Shown: positions 15,816 to 28,000 of the stretch, in pieces
How positions within the stretch are numbered: the first letter of the stretch is position 1
Layout: each line of letters starts with the position of its first letter
The notes under the pieces: generated by a model
The model's database searches: none
Told to the model about the DNA's origin: nothing
The model's input: only the letters and a program-made list of their open reading frames with translations
Origin: Burkholderia humptydooensis
GTDB taxonomy: Bacteria > Pseudomonadota > Gammaproteobacteria > Burkholderiales > Burkholderiaceae
Direction: 5' to 3'
Assembly (NCBI RefSeq): GCF_001513745.1
Contig: NZ_CP013382.1
Coordinates: 310,001-374,000 of the forward strand
Length of the DNA stretch: 64,000 nucleotides
Translations under genes and position numbers: made by a program

Positions 15816-17432
15816 ATGACCGATTCCGCAGCATCCCCACGTTCCCGTTCTTCCCGTTCTTCCCGTTCGTCCACGACTCGGCGGCGGCCGCGCGCCGCTG
15901 CGGCGAGCGGCCCCGCGCAGTCGCGCGCGGCGGCCCGGCCCGGCCGCGACGCCACCGCGAGCGACGCGCTCCGCGACGAGCACACGCTCGATCTGTTCGG
16001 CGTCGCGGCCGGAGACAGCGCGCGCACGGACGAAGCGGCCGCCGGCGTGGCCGTCGACGATGCCGAACGAGATGCGGCGCGCGCGCAACAGCGCGGGCTC
16101 GACGGTTTCGATCGGCCGCAGGGCGGCGGCACGCTTGCGACGGCGCGCGGGGCCGACCCGGCGGGCGAACAGGCGGATCTGCTGAGCGGATTCGTAGAAG
16201 CGCCGGCAGCGGATACGCGGGATGCGCAACGCGACGCCGGCGGGCGCGCCGCTGCCGATGCGGCGGACGAGCGCCCGCCTGCGGCGGGTGCGGCGAACGA
16301 AGGCGCGGGCGCCGCGACGCGTTCCGGCGAGCCCGCGGCGGCCGACGCGGACGCCGGGCAGCGCGACGTGTCCGCGGCCGACGCATCCGGGCCGGCGGCG
16401 ACGAAGTCCACTGCGGCCGACGCGACGGCTGCCCGGCCGCCTCGTTCGCGCCGCTCGTCCGCGCGTCGCGCGGACAGCACCAAGCGGGCGGCCGAACGCG
16501 AGGCTCCCGAAGGCGAGGTGGCTGAAGGGGAAACGGCGGGAGGCGGGGCGGCCGGGAATCGCGCTGTGCCGGCCGGCGCGGCTCGCAGCGCGTCGCCCGA
16601 GCCCGTCGCGCGTCAGGATGCGGCAACGCGCGATCGGGCGACCGAAGCGGTTGCGGCCCCGGCGGCGACGGATCGCGAGCCGGCGAACGCGGAGCGCGCC
16701 GATTCGAGTCCGGCGAATCCGCAGCCGGCTTTGCCGCTCGCGGGCGGCGTCGCGGTCGATGCGCCGGCGGCGTCGAAATCCCGGAAGGCGCCCGACACGA
16801 GCGGCAACTCAAAGCCGGCCGCATCGAACGGCCGCGCGGCTGGCCGCGCCGATCGTTCCGGCACCTCCGGCAGCCGCGTCGGCGCCGTGGACAGCGTCGA
16901 CGCGCCGCCCCTGTCTGCCGTCCCGGCCGCATCGTCCATGTCGTCTGGGTCATCTGCGCCCACTGCGGCGTCCATGCCGCACGCACCGTCAACGCCGTCT
17001 CCGTCCGTATCGCCCACGTCGCCCGTGCCGTCGGCTGCGCTCGCCGTCTCATCCGATCTCGACGCGCACCTGCACCCGCTCGCCGACCGGGTCCGCGCGC
17101 TCCAATCGGAAACGATCGACCTGCGCCGGGCGGCCGATGCGGAGATGCGCCGCGTGAACCGCCTGCTGCTCGCGCTCGCGGTGGCTCTGCTCGTCGCGAT
17201 CGTCGCGCTGGTCGTCCAGGCGGTGCAAATGTCGGCGCAGCGCGATCGATTTGCTGCGATGCAGCAACGCATCGACAGGCTCGTCGCCGCACAGGTGACC
17301 CACGACGCGACGATCAAGATGCTGTCGCAGCGCCAGGACGAGCTCGGCGCGCAGGTCGACCGCCTGACGAGCCGCATGTCGAGCGCCGCGCCGCCGGTCA
17401 AGCGGGCGCATGCCCCGCGCCGCGGGCGCTGA
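15816..17432 (+). CDS. Low-complexity Ala-rich protein with C-terminal membrane helix and coiled coil
   Basis: A 538-residue protein I do not recognise. The first 430 residues are a low-complexity, Ala/Arg/Asp/Pro-rich, probably disordered stretch that opens with an RS-rich segment coded by 9-base tandem repeats. Near residues 449-470 is one membrane helix (LLLALAVALLVAIVALVVQA), flanked by heptad-like helices (MQQRIDRLVAAQVTHDATIK). It ends with basic residues (RAHAPRRGR). The C-terminal part looks like a genuine single-pass protein with a periplasmic coiled coil. The long N-terminus would lie in the cytoplasm. Codon third positions are GC as in neighbours, so it is likely native. Confidence 0.7.
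   Translation: MTDSAASPRSRSSRSSRSSTTRRRPRAAAASGPAQSRAAARPGRDATASDALRDEHTLDLFGVAAGDSARTDEAAAGVAVDDAERDAARAQQRGLDGFDRPQGGGTLATARGADPAGEQADLLSGFVEAPAADTRDAQRDAGGRAAADAADERPPAAGAANEGAGAATRSGEPAAADADAGQRDVSAADASGPAATKSTAADATAARPPRSRRSSARRADSTKRAAEREAPEGEVAEGETAGGGAAGNRAVPAGAARSASPEPVARQDAATRDRATEAVAAPAATDREPANAERADSSPANPQPALPLAGGVAVDAPAASKSRKAPDTSGNSKPAASNGRAAGRADRSGTSGSRVGAVDSVDAPPLSAVPAASSMSSGSSAPTAASMPHAPSTPSPSVSPTSPVPSAALAVSSDLDAHLHPLADRVRALQSETIDLRRAADAEMRRVNRLLLALAVALLVAIVALVVQAVQMSAQRDRFAAMQQRIDRLVAAQVTHDATIKMLSQRQDELGAQVDRLTSRMSSAAPPVKRAHAPRRGR
15844..15870 (+). repeat. Three in-frame 9-base tandem repeats in a coding region
   Basis: Two exact copies of CCCGTTCTT are followed by one variant CCCGTTCGT. 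They encode an Arg/Ser run near the N-terminus of the low-complexity protein. The unit is a multiple of three, so gain or loss of copies changes protein length without a frameshift. Confidence 0.7.
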
Positions 17433-17563
17433 TTGAAAGAGGGATGCAACGAACCACCGCGGCGCGATGCCGCACGCACGTTGCGAGGTCGCAACGGGCC
17501 GGCCTCCATTCGCGGCGGGAAAGGGCGATTTGCGAGATTTTTGCTGCGACGCACTAGATGTTC

Positions 17564-17606
17564 CTAGGGAAAACACCTAGAATCTCATCTAAGGGAAAAC
17601 CCTTGA
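17564..17606 (+). promoter_or_regulatory. Duplicated AGGGAAAAC palindromic element
   Basis: Two related imperfect inverted repeats lie 25 bases apart: CTAGGGAAAACACCTAG (17564-17580) and CTAAGGGAAAACCCTTGA (17589-17606). Both have AGGGAAAAC with mirrored flanks. The second ends 22 bases before the start of the 51-residue gene. Spacing of two and a half DNA turns and an AT-rich setting suggest a regulator site or promoter-overlapping operator. Confidence 0.5.
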
Positions 17607-17628
17607 CGTTAGCTGACAGGAGTCGCAA

Positions 17629-17784
17629 ATGAGCCTCATCTTCGCGCTGCTTCAAAAGATCGAAGACCTTTTCACGTCGCCGCATCTGCCGCTCGACGCC
17701 GACTATTCGTACAAGGCCCGCCACGCCGAGGCGGAGCGGGTGCGCAAGTCGCACGTCTCGCAGATCGGCCTGATCCGCCGTTGA
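17629..17784 (+). CDS. Small 51-residue protein, DUF3563-like
   Basis: A short protein beginning MSLIFALLQKIEDLFTSPHL and ending SHVSQIGLIRR. The amphipathic LLQKIEDLFTSP opening recalls small Burkholderiales proteins of the DUF3563 group; I make that link from memory and only tentatively. GACAGGAGTCGCAA gives a good ribosome binding site just before the ATG. It has no membrane segment or cysteine. A pair of unusual AGGGAAAAC repeats lies directly upstream, so the gene is probably under a specific regulator. It is followed by a GNAT gene 160 bases on. Function unknown. Confidence 0.75.
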   Translation: MSLIFALLQKIEDLFTSPHLPLDADYSYKARHAEAERVRKSHVSQIGLIRR

Positions 17785-17944
17785 TAGCGGCGCCGGCAGG
17801 CCGATCGCGATGGCGAAGGCCGTCGCGGCAGGCGAACAATCAGCGTCCGACCCACCCGCCAACGGCGAAGCGAATCCCGATTCGCGCAATCCCGCATCGC
17901 CCGCTACACTGACTGATAGACCCGCTTCTTCGAACAGGTGCGGC

Positions 17945-18424
17945 ATGTTGCAGATGCGCCCGATGACCCAGACGGAATTCCGCGAATACCGCGAGCGCGC
18001 GGCGCGTGGCTACGCGCGGGACCTGATCGAATCCGGCCAGAGCGCGCCCGACGAAGCCGACGAACGCGCGCTCGCGTGCATCGACACGCTGCTGCCCGAC
18101 GGGCTCCTCACCGACGACCAGGTGCTGCTGACGCTGAGCGAATCCGCCGACGGCGTCGTGCTCGGCCACCTGTGGTACGGCGTCGTCACCGAAGGGCCGC
18201 ATCGGTCGCTCTTCATCTACGATCTCGAAATCGAGCCCGCCTTTCGCCGCCAGGGCTGGGCGACGCGCGTGCTGCAGGCGCTCGAGGACGACGCGCGGCA
18301 GCTCCACGTGAGCGAGATCGGCTTGTCGGTGTTCAATCACAACGCGGCCGCGCTCGCGCTGTATCGCGAGCTGGGCTTCGCCGCCGCGACGACGACGTTC
18401 GTCAAGTCGATCGAATCGCTCTGA
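17945..18424 (+). CDS. GNAT-family N-acetyltransferase
   Basis: A 159-residue single-domain acetyltransferase. The acetyl-CoA loop is in IEPAFRRQGWATRVLQALED (the R/Q-x-x-G-x-A/G motif), followed by the terminal motif GLSVFNHNAAALALYRELGF that shapes the acceptor site. The N-terminal helix region (FREYRERAARGYARDLIESG) is common in the YjgM/PhnO-like subset. The ATG at 17945 was chosen because the upstream in-frame part is an unconserved Pro/Ser/Ala stretch. It converges with the DUF4087 gene. The acceptor is unknown; amino acids, peptides or small toxins are possible. Confidence 0.88.
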   Translation: MLQMRPMTQTEFREYRERAARGYARDLIESGQSAPDEADERALACIDTLLPDGLLTDDQVLLTLSESADGVVLGHLWYGVVTEGPHRSLFIYDLEIEPAFRRQGWATRVLQALEDDARQLHVSEIGLSVFNHNAAALALYRELGFAAATTTFVKSIESL

Positions 18425-18443
18425 TCCCGGTTCGGGCTTCCGA

Positions 18444-18872
18444 TTACGCCGGCTCCTTGAGCCGCTTGTCGCGCCGGCACCGCGAAAGCGGCAACTGCTT
18501 CGCCTTCTGCACCTTCACGATCCGCCGTTCCTGCTTGTCGGTGACCACCGTGAGGCACGCGCATGCATAGCCGTGCGAGCCGTTGGTTTCGACGTATTGC
18601 TTGCCCGCCATGTCGGGAATCAGGTCCATCCCTTCGGCTTCGGGGCCGCCCATCGCGCTGAGCGTCCACGAGCCGGTGCGGTCGTCGAGCCACCAGTTGC
18701 CGGGCGTCGGATTCTGCAGCCAGCCGCAGCGGATTTCGGCGTGCGCTTGTGGAAGGCCGATCAGCGCGACGGCCAGTGCGGCGAGCAGAGGGCGGCCGGC
18801 GCGGCGCGAACGGGAAATCGTCGCGGGCGCCGGCGCGCGCCGGGCGATGCGGCGGGCAATGAATGCGATCAT
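18444..18872 (-). CDS. Secreted DUF4087 protein
   Basis: A 142-residue protein with an Arg-rich N-terminus and a signal sequence (PLLAALAVALIGLPQAHA) cut before EIRCGWLQNPTPGNWWL. The mature part, about 95 residues, has the DUF4087 pattern: an RCGW opening, a Trp-rich strand (WWLDDRTGSWTLSAMGG), YVETNGSHGYACACL with paired cysteines, and a closing CRRDKRL. At least four cysteines in the exported part suggest disulfides in the periplasm. It converges with the GNAT gene, 19 bases apart. No function is known for the family. The start lacks a clear ribosome binding site. Confidence 0.82.
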   Translation of the reverse strand: MIAFIARRIARRAPAPATISRSRRAGRPLLAALAVALIGLPQAHAEIRCGWLQNPTPGNWWLDDRTGSWTLSAMGGPEAEGMDLIPDMAGKQYVETNGSHGYACACLTVVTDKQERRIVKVQKAKQLPLSRCRRDKRLKEPA

Positions 18873-19045
18873 GCGGCTTGAGGGGCGGCGCGTGTCGGCA
18901 CGCCGTCGTATTCGTCGATGCGTGAAGTCTAGCGTAGCAGCGCTTGCGGCCGTGTCGCAATTTGTCGCCCGTCGCCGTCGCGAGCGGCGCGCGATGCATG
19001 CCCCAAGCGCGCCGCGCAGTTCGCGCATGTCCGCGCTTTGTTCAT

Positions 19046-21964
<2,919 letters not shown>

Positions 21965-22279
21965 TCCGATTCGATGTGGCGGGCGATGCCGCCAATGATC
22001 CGAAGTATCAACTTTCCCATGATGGGAAGGTCAAGCGCGAGATCGGGGACCGATGCCGGATGCCGGAGGCGGGCGGAGCGGGGCGATCGTGGCGGGGCCG
22101 CCGCGCACGGCGTCCGCGGGGCGTTCGGGCGGTCGGCGTGGTCCTTCGGGCTTGCGCGGGGCCGCGGCGTTTGGTCGCGCATCGGCGGCGGGCGCAGTCA
22201 TCTCCGCCAGCCCCTTCTCCTCTGCGCGCCACATGAACGTTCACCGAATCGTTTACTCGAAGCACCGCAAGGAGGAATC
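21965..22279. other. Divergent intergenic region, copA / LprI-like gene
   Basis: This 315-base gap holds the copA promoter at 22004-22034. The rest (22035-22279) is GC-rich, with no credible gene. Just before the LprI-like start is a strong AAGGAGGAA ribosome binding site. I see no obvious promoter for that plus-strand gene. Confidence 0.6.
22004..22034 (-). promoter_or_regulatory. CueR-type promoter of copA
   Basis: On the minus strand, a -35 box TTGACC (22029-22034) and a -10 box GATACT (22004-22009) are separated by 19 bases. That over-long spacer is the hallmark of MerR-family activation. The spacer region holds the dyad CTTCCCAT-CATGGGAAAG, like CueR sites before copA in other proteobacteria. 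The copA start follows 40 bases after the -10. Confidence 0.85.
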
Positions 22280-23107
22280 ATGTCGACGAACACGAAACGA
22301 CTGACGGCCGCGGCGCTTGGCGCCGCGTTGGCGTTCGGCGCGCCGTTCGCGCGCGCCGCGAGCTTCGACTGCGCGCGCGCCGCGAGCGCCGCCGAGCGCG
22401 CGATCTGCCGGACGCCCGCGCTCGGCGAGCAGGACGTTCGAATGGCCACGTACTACGAGCTGCTGCAGAACGCACGGCCGGCCGACGAAGGCATGGCGTA
22501 CCGCGAGTTCCGCAACGCGCTGCGCGACGAGCAGCAGAATTGGCGGCAGCGCGTGCGCGACGCGTGCGGCGCGCGGATCGATTGCCTGACGGCAGCGTAC
22601 GCCGCGCGGATCGCCGCGCTGCGCGGCGTCGCCGCCGAGCGGCTCGCGCTGCGGATGACGGGCGGGAGTGCGGCGTCGCCCGGCGCGGCCGACGCGACGT
22701 ACGCGATCGAAGGCGAGCCGATCAAGCTGACGAACGGCGAATCGGTGCGCTCGGCCGCGCCGGGATCGGCGATGAAGCGCGTGACGACGCTCGTCGCGCG
22801 GAGCGCCCCGGCGACGATCGCCGGCCATCCGGTCGAGGCCGTCCTGCTGAGCGACGATCCGGGCGGCAGCGGCCGGTTCCTGTACGTCGCGACCGCGCAG
22901 CCGGGCGGCGGCGCGCCGGCCGTGCTGCTCGGCGATCGGGTGAAGCCCGTCTCGGTGTCGATCGAGCGCGCGGCGTCGCCCGGCGCGATCGTCGTCGTCG
23001 AATATCTGGATCGCCCGGAAGGCGCGCCGTTCGCGCAGGCGCCGACGATCAAGGTCGTGCGGCGCTTCGCGCTCGAACAAGGCCGGCTCGTCGAGCAGCG
23101 CGGGTAG
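22280..23107 (+). CDS. Exported LprI-like (DUF1311) protein
   Basis: A 275-residue periplasmic protein. A signal sequence (ALGAALAFGAPFARA) is cut near residue 27, followed by an LprI-type domain of about 75 residues: FDCARAASAAERAICRTPAL, then NWRQRVRDACGARIDCLTAAYAARI, with the four cysteines expected for two disulfides. LprI proteins have been linked to lysozyme inhibition. The remaining 170 residues form a beta-rich domain I do not recognise. AAGGAGGAATC precedes the ATG. A hairpin follows the stop. The lysozyme link is family-based and unproven here. Confidence 0.8.
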   Translation: MSTNTKRLTAAALGAALAFGAPFARAASFDCARAASAAERAICRTPALGEQDVRMATYYELLQNARPADEGMAYREFRNALRDEQQNWRQRVRDACGARIDCLTAAYAARIAALRGVAAERLALRMTGGSAASPGAADATYAIEGEPIKLTNGESVRSAAPGSAMKRVTTLVARSAPATIAGHPVEAVLLSDDPGGSGRFLYVATAQPGGGAPAVLLGDRVKPVSVSIERAASPGAIVVVEYLDRPEGAPFAQAPTIKVVRRFALEQGRLVEQRG

Positions 23108-23134
23108 CGGGCCGCCGATGGGGCCGGCGGCCCG
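23108..23134 (+). terminator. Terminator-like hairpin after the LprI-like gene
   Basis: Arms CGGGCCGCC (23108-23116) and GGCGGCCCG (23126-23134) form a 9-bp perfect stem directly after the stop codon. No T-run follows, so its strength as a terminator is uncertain. Confidence 0.45.
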
Positions 23135-23490
23135 ATTGCGCGCCGGCGCGACGCGCCGTGCGCGCCACGCACGTTCGATCGACCCGCCGGCCGGCTCGAC
23201 AAGCGGGGCGTCACCGCGCACGCGTCGCCCATCCTCCACCGTCGCCCGATCCCAAATATTGACCACGCAACGCCGCGCGCCCGTGCGCCGCGCCGCCCGA
23301 ATCGCCCCTATCTCGCGATCAGGCGTTGTTTTTGCCGGGGCGACGAGAGTACGATACTGCCGATCAAAAAACAAAGAGCTGATCAAGCAACAGCCGGCCG
23401 GCACGCACGCTACGAGGAAAACACCGCGCCCTACGCGCCGGCCGCCGATCAACACGCGCGGCCAGGCCGCGCGTTCGCCGTGGCCACCCA
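23135..23490 (+). other. Gene-free region upstream of the DUF1254 gene
   Basis: About 355 bases without a credible gene. The stretch around 23326-23360 is AT-richer and offers a plausible promoter for the downstream gene: TTGTTT, an 18-base gap, then TACGAT. The rest is GC-rich with no clear repeat. Confidence 0.35.
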
Positions 23491-24915
23491 ATGACAACAA
23501 ACCGACGAGAACCCACTGTTTCTCTGCGGCGCGCTTGCGCGTCGCTTGCCGCGCTGGCGCTGCTCGCGGCCTGCACGTCGACGCCCGAGGCGATCCAGCG
23601 CAAGACGGGCTGGATGCGCAGCGAGGTCGCCGATTCCTATATCTATGCCTACCCGCTCGTGCTGATGGACGTCGCGAAGGAAGCCGCGACGGCCGACGGC
23701 ACGCCCGTCAACACGCTGCGCCATGCGCAGGCGCTGCCTGCGCCGGGCACCGCGAACCCGCCGCTAGCGAGCGGCGACATGCTCGATTCGACCGCGTGGC
23801 TCGACGTCGCCGACGAGCCGGTCGTCGTCGTGCTGCCCGACGGGCGCGGCCGCTATCTCGACGCCCGCGCGCTCGACATGTGGACCAACGTGCTGTGGTC
23901 GAGCGGCCCGTCGGCGAATCCGCGTTCGGGCGCGAGCCGCGCGCGCTCGCTCGCGTTCGTCGGCGCGGGCTGGGAAGGCTCGCTGCCGGACGGGCTCACG
24001 CGCGTCGACGTGCCCGCGCGCAACGTGTGGCTCGACGTGCGGGTCCAGACGAGCGGCGGGCGCGACCTCGCCGCCGCGAAGAAGCTGCAGCGCGCGATCC
24101 GCGTCGAGCCGCTGTCCGTCTACACGGGCGACGCCCGCGGCGCGTCGCCCGCCGCGCGTGCGGGCGCGGGGGCGGCCGGGCCCGCATCGGGCGCCCCCGC
24201 ACCCGTCGCGCAGGTCGCGGCGCTCGATCCGCCCGCGTTCTTCTCGCGCGTCGCGCGCGCGTTGCTGGACAACCCGCCGCCCGCCGCCGACGCGCACGCG
24301 CAGGAAATCCTCGCCGACATCGGCGTGACGGCGGGCGCGCCGGTGCAATGGAAGGGCGACAAGCTGATCGGCGCCGAGAACGGCGCGGCCGAGGCGCGCG
24401 AGCGGCTCGCCGCGCTGCCGCCGAACGCGCTCACCGCGAACGGCTGGAGCTGGCTCGGCGACAGCGTCGGCAACTACGGGCAGGACTACGCATTGCGGGC
24501 ATACGCGGCGTCGACGCAATTCGGCGCGGGAACGCGCGACGACGAGGCCGTCGCCGTCGTGAAGGCCGACAGCGCGGGCCGGCCGCTGAACGGCGCGTAC
24601 CGCTACGTGATCCGCTTTGCGCCGAACGCGCTGCCGCCCGCGCGCGCGTTCTGGTCGCTCGCGCCGTACACGCCGGACGGCGCGGTGCCCGAGCTCGGCC
24701 GCGCGCGCCGCTCGATCGGCGAGCGCGACCGGCTGCACCGCAGCCGCGACGGCTCGCTCGAGATCGTCGTGTCCGCGACGCCGCCCGGCAAGGGCTACGC
24801 GTCGAACTGGCTGCCCGCGCCGCGCGCCGACTTCGAGCTCGCGCTGCGGCTCTACGCGCCGAAGCGGCAAGCCGCCGATGGCAACTGGCAGCCGCCCGCC
24901 GTGGTCCGCAAGTGA
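23491..24915 (+). CDS. DUF1254/DUF1214 lipoprotein
   Basis: A 474-residue exported protein. Its N-terminus carries a lipobox (LAALALLAAC, Cys about residue 28), so it is probably a lipoprotein. The DUF1254 domain opens at about residue 48 with DSYIYAYPLVLMDVAKEAAT. The C-terminal DUF1214 domain contains RYVIRFAPNALPPARAFWSLA and NWLPAPRADFELALRLY. These paired domains are widespread, and no firm function is known to me. An Ala/Gly/Pro-rich insert separates the two domains (about residues 217-240). It stands alone, between the LprI-like gene and the giant DUF748 gene. Confidence 0.88.
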   Translation: MTTNRREPTVSLRRACASLAALALLAACTSTPEAIQRKTGWMRSEVADSYIYAYPLVLMDVAKEAATADGTPVNTLRHAQALPAPGTANPPLASGDMLDSTAWLDVADEPVVVVLPDGRGRYLDARALDMWTNVLWSSGPSANPRSGASRARSLAFVGAGWEGSLPDGLTRVDVPARNVWLDVRVQTSGGRDLAAAKKLQRAIRVEPLSVYTGDARGASPAARAGAGAAGPASGAPAPVAQVAALDPPAFFSRVARALLDNPPPAADAHAQEILADIGVTAGAPVQWKGDKLIGAENGAAEARERLAALPPNALTANGWSWLGDSVGNYGQDYALRAYAASTQFGAGTRDDEAVAVVKADSAGRPLNGAYRYVIRFAPNALPPARAFWSLAPYTPDGAVPELGRARRSIGERDRLHRSRDGSLEIVVSATPPGKGYASNWLPAPRADFELALRLYAPKRQAADGNWQPPAVVRK

Positions 24916-25072
24916 CCGTGCGTGCGCGCCGCCCGGCCATGCGGCCGGGCACGGCGCGCGCCGCCGCTGCCGCCTTGCTGCGCCGAGCGCGGCGCAGCGC
25001 CTATACTGACGAAAGCCGGACGCTCCCGTCCCGATTTCCTCGCTGCCGTTTCGACGGCGATTCAGTTCCGTA

Positions 25073-28000
25073 ATGGCATTCAACAAAGAAACCGTCCAAT
25101 CGACCTTGCAACAGCTCGGCGCAGCCGCCCGGTCGCGCCGCGCGAAGCGCACCGGCATCGGCGTGCTGATCTTCCTCGTGGTGTTCGGGCTGCTCGGCTT
25201 TTTCGCCGCGCCGCCGTTGATCCGGCACGTCGCCGAGCAGCAGTTGAGCGAGCAGCTCGACCGCCCCGCGACGATCGCGCGCATCGCGTTCAATCCCTAC
25301 ACGCTGCGGCTCGAGGCCGACGGCGTGCATGTCGGCGAGCGCGGCGGGCAGGGCGGGTTCGTCGACATCGGCAAGCTCGTCGTGCGCGCGTCGTGGACGT
25401 CGCTCGCGCGCTTCGCGCCGATCGTCGACGAGGTGCGGCTCGATCAGCCGCGCTTTCGGATCGTCCGCTACGATGCGCAGCGCTTGAACTTCACCGATCT
25501 GGTCGACAAGTTCTCGAAGCCGTCGCCGCAGCCGTCGCCGAAGCCGGTGCGCTTCTCGGTGTCGAACATCCAGATCAACGACGGTCGCATCGAGTTCGAC
25601 GACCGGCTGCTGAACGCGAAGCACGTGGTCGACCAATGGACGGTCGGCATTCCGTTCATCGCGACGCTGCCGTCGAAGACCGACATCTTCGTCGAGCCGA
25701 AGCTGCGCGCGCGCCTCGACGGCAGCCCGATCGCGATCGACGGCAAGACGAAGCCGTTCGCGCAGTCGCGCGAATCGTCGATCAACCTGAAGTTCGACGG
25801 GCTCGACATGCCGCGCCTGCTGTCGTATGCGCCGACGAAGCTGCCCGTCGACGTGCGCGCGGGCAGGCTGTCGAGCGATCTCGACGTGAAATTCGCGATG
25901 GCGGGCGACACGCCTTCGCTGCGCGTATCGGGCACCGTCGACCTGAACGACGCGCAGGTGACGAGCCGCGCGAACGAGCCGCTCTTCGCCGCGCACGCGG
26001 TGCACGTGGCGGCCGCGCAGCTCGAGCCGCTGCGCAACGTGCTGCATTTCGACGACATCCGGATCGACCAGCCGGTCGTATCGCTCGCGCGCGACAAGGC
26101 GGGCGTGCTGAACGTGATGAAGCTCGCGGGCGGCGCGAACGGCGCGCCGGCTGCGTCGCGCGCCGCCGCCGCGAGCGCCGCCGCCGGGAAGGCGCAGCCG
26201 CTCGATCTGACGATCAAGCGCTTCGCGATCAACGACGGCACGCTGAACCTGAACGACGCGTCGCTCGCGACGCCCGCCGCGATCTCGCTCAGGCACGTCG
26301 CGACGACGCTTGCCGACTTCACGCTCGCAGGCAAGACGCCCGCGCGCTACACGCTCGCGACCGACGTCGCGAGCGGCGGCTCGCTGAAGGCCGAGGGCGC
26401 GTTCAGCCTCGCCGCGCGGCAGGCGGACACGTTGCTCGTCGTCGACGCGCTCGCGCTGCCCGTCGTGCAGCCGTATCTCGCGGGCGCGACGTCCGCGCGC
26501 GTGCTCGACGGCGCGCTCAGCACGTCGGTCAAAGCGAAGGCGGACTGGTCGAAAACGCCGCTCGACGCGCAGGTGAGCGACAGCGAGCTCGGCCTGAAAT
26601 CGCTGAGGATCGCGCTGCCGAACGCGAAGACGCCGGCCGTCGCGCTGCCCGACGCGCGCGTGAAGGTGACGAAGATCGATTTCGCCGCGCGCACCGCCGA
26701 GATCGCGAGCGTCGACGCGACGGGCCTCGCGCTCGACGTCGCGCGGCTGCAGAACGGCCAGATCGACCTCGCGTCGCTCGCGGGCGAAGGCGGCAAGGCA
26801 GCGGGCGCGAAGCCGGCCGCGTCGACGAAGGCGGCCGCGCCCGCATGGCGCTACAGGATCGACGAGCTGAACGTGAAGGACGCGAAGGCGAATTTCACCG
26901 ACCGCTCGACGCCGCACCCCGTGAAGCTCGCGATCGCGCCGCTCGCGCTGAACGTCAGGCAGATCAGCGAGGACCTGTCGAAACCGTTGCCCGTCAAGCT
27001 GACGGCGACGCTGAACCGCAAGGGCTCGCTCGACCTGTCGGGCAACGTGACGGGCTCGCCGCTGAAGGTCGGCCTGAAGCTGAACGGCAACCGGCTCGAC
27101 GCGGCCGCGTTCGAGCCGTACTTCGGCAGCATGCTGAACGCGACGGTCGCGAGCGCGCTGCTGAATGCGAAGGGCGATCTGAGCGTCGAGCGGACGAGGC
27201 AGTCGATGAAGGCGTCGTATCGCGGCGACGCGGCGCTCGTCGACGTGCGGATGCTCGACAAGGCGACGTCCGATCCGTTCGCCGGCTGGCGCTCGCTCGC
27301 GCTCTCGAACCTGAAGGCGAACTACGACGACGTGCGCGGCACCGACGTCGACGCGTCGCGCGTGACGTTCTCGAACTTCTACGGCCGCGTGCTGCTCGAC
27401 GCGCAAGGCAAGCTGAACCTGCGCGAGGTCGTCGCGAAGGAAAGCGGCCCCGCGCAGTCGCTCACGCGCGACGCGAGCGGCAAGGAGCCGATACCGCTCA
27501 CGCCGCAGGCGAAGGCGGCGAGCGCCGCGTCGGCGCCCGTGCTCGCGTCGGCCGCCGCGGCATCGCCCGCGTCGGGCGGCGCGGTCGTGCGCGCGGCCGC
27601 GCCGCCGCAGCACCCGGTGCGGCTGCACTTCGGCCAGTTGCTGCTGCAAAGCGGCCGCGTCACGTACACCGACAACTTCATCAAGCCGAACTACACGGCG
27701 AACCTCGTCGCGATCAACGGCACGGTCGGCGCGTTCGGCACCGATTCGACGGCGCCCGCGCCCGTCGACGTCAACGCGAACCTCGCCGGGAACGGCCCGA
27801 TCACGATCAAGGGGACGGTGAATCCGCTGATCGGGAAGCCGTCGCTCGACCTGACCGCGACCGCGCACGACATCGAGCTCACGAACCTGACGCCGTATTC
27901 GGCGAAGTACGCGGGCTATCCGATCACGAAGGGCAAGCTGAACGTCGATCTGAATTACAAGCTCGACAACGATCTGCTGACCGCGAACAACCACATCTTC

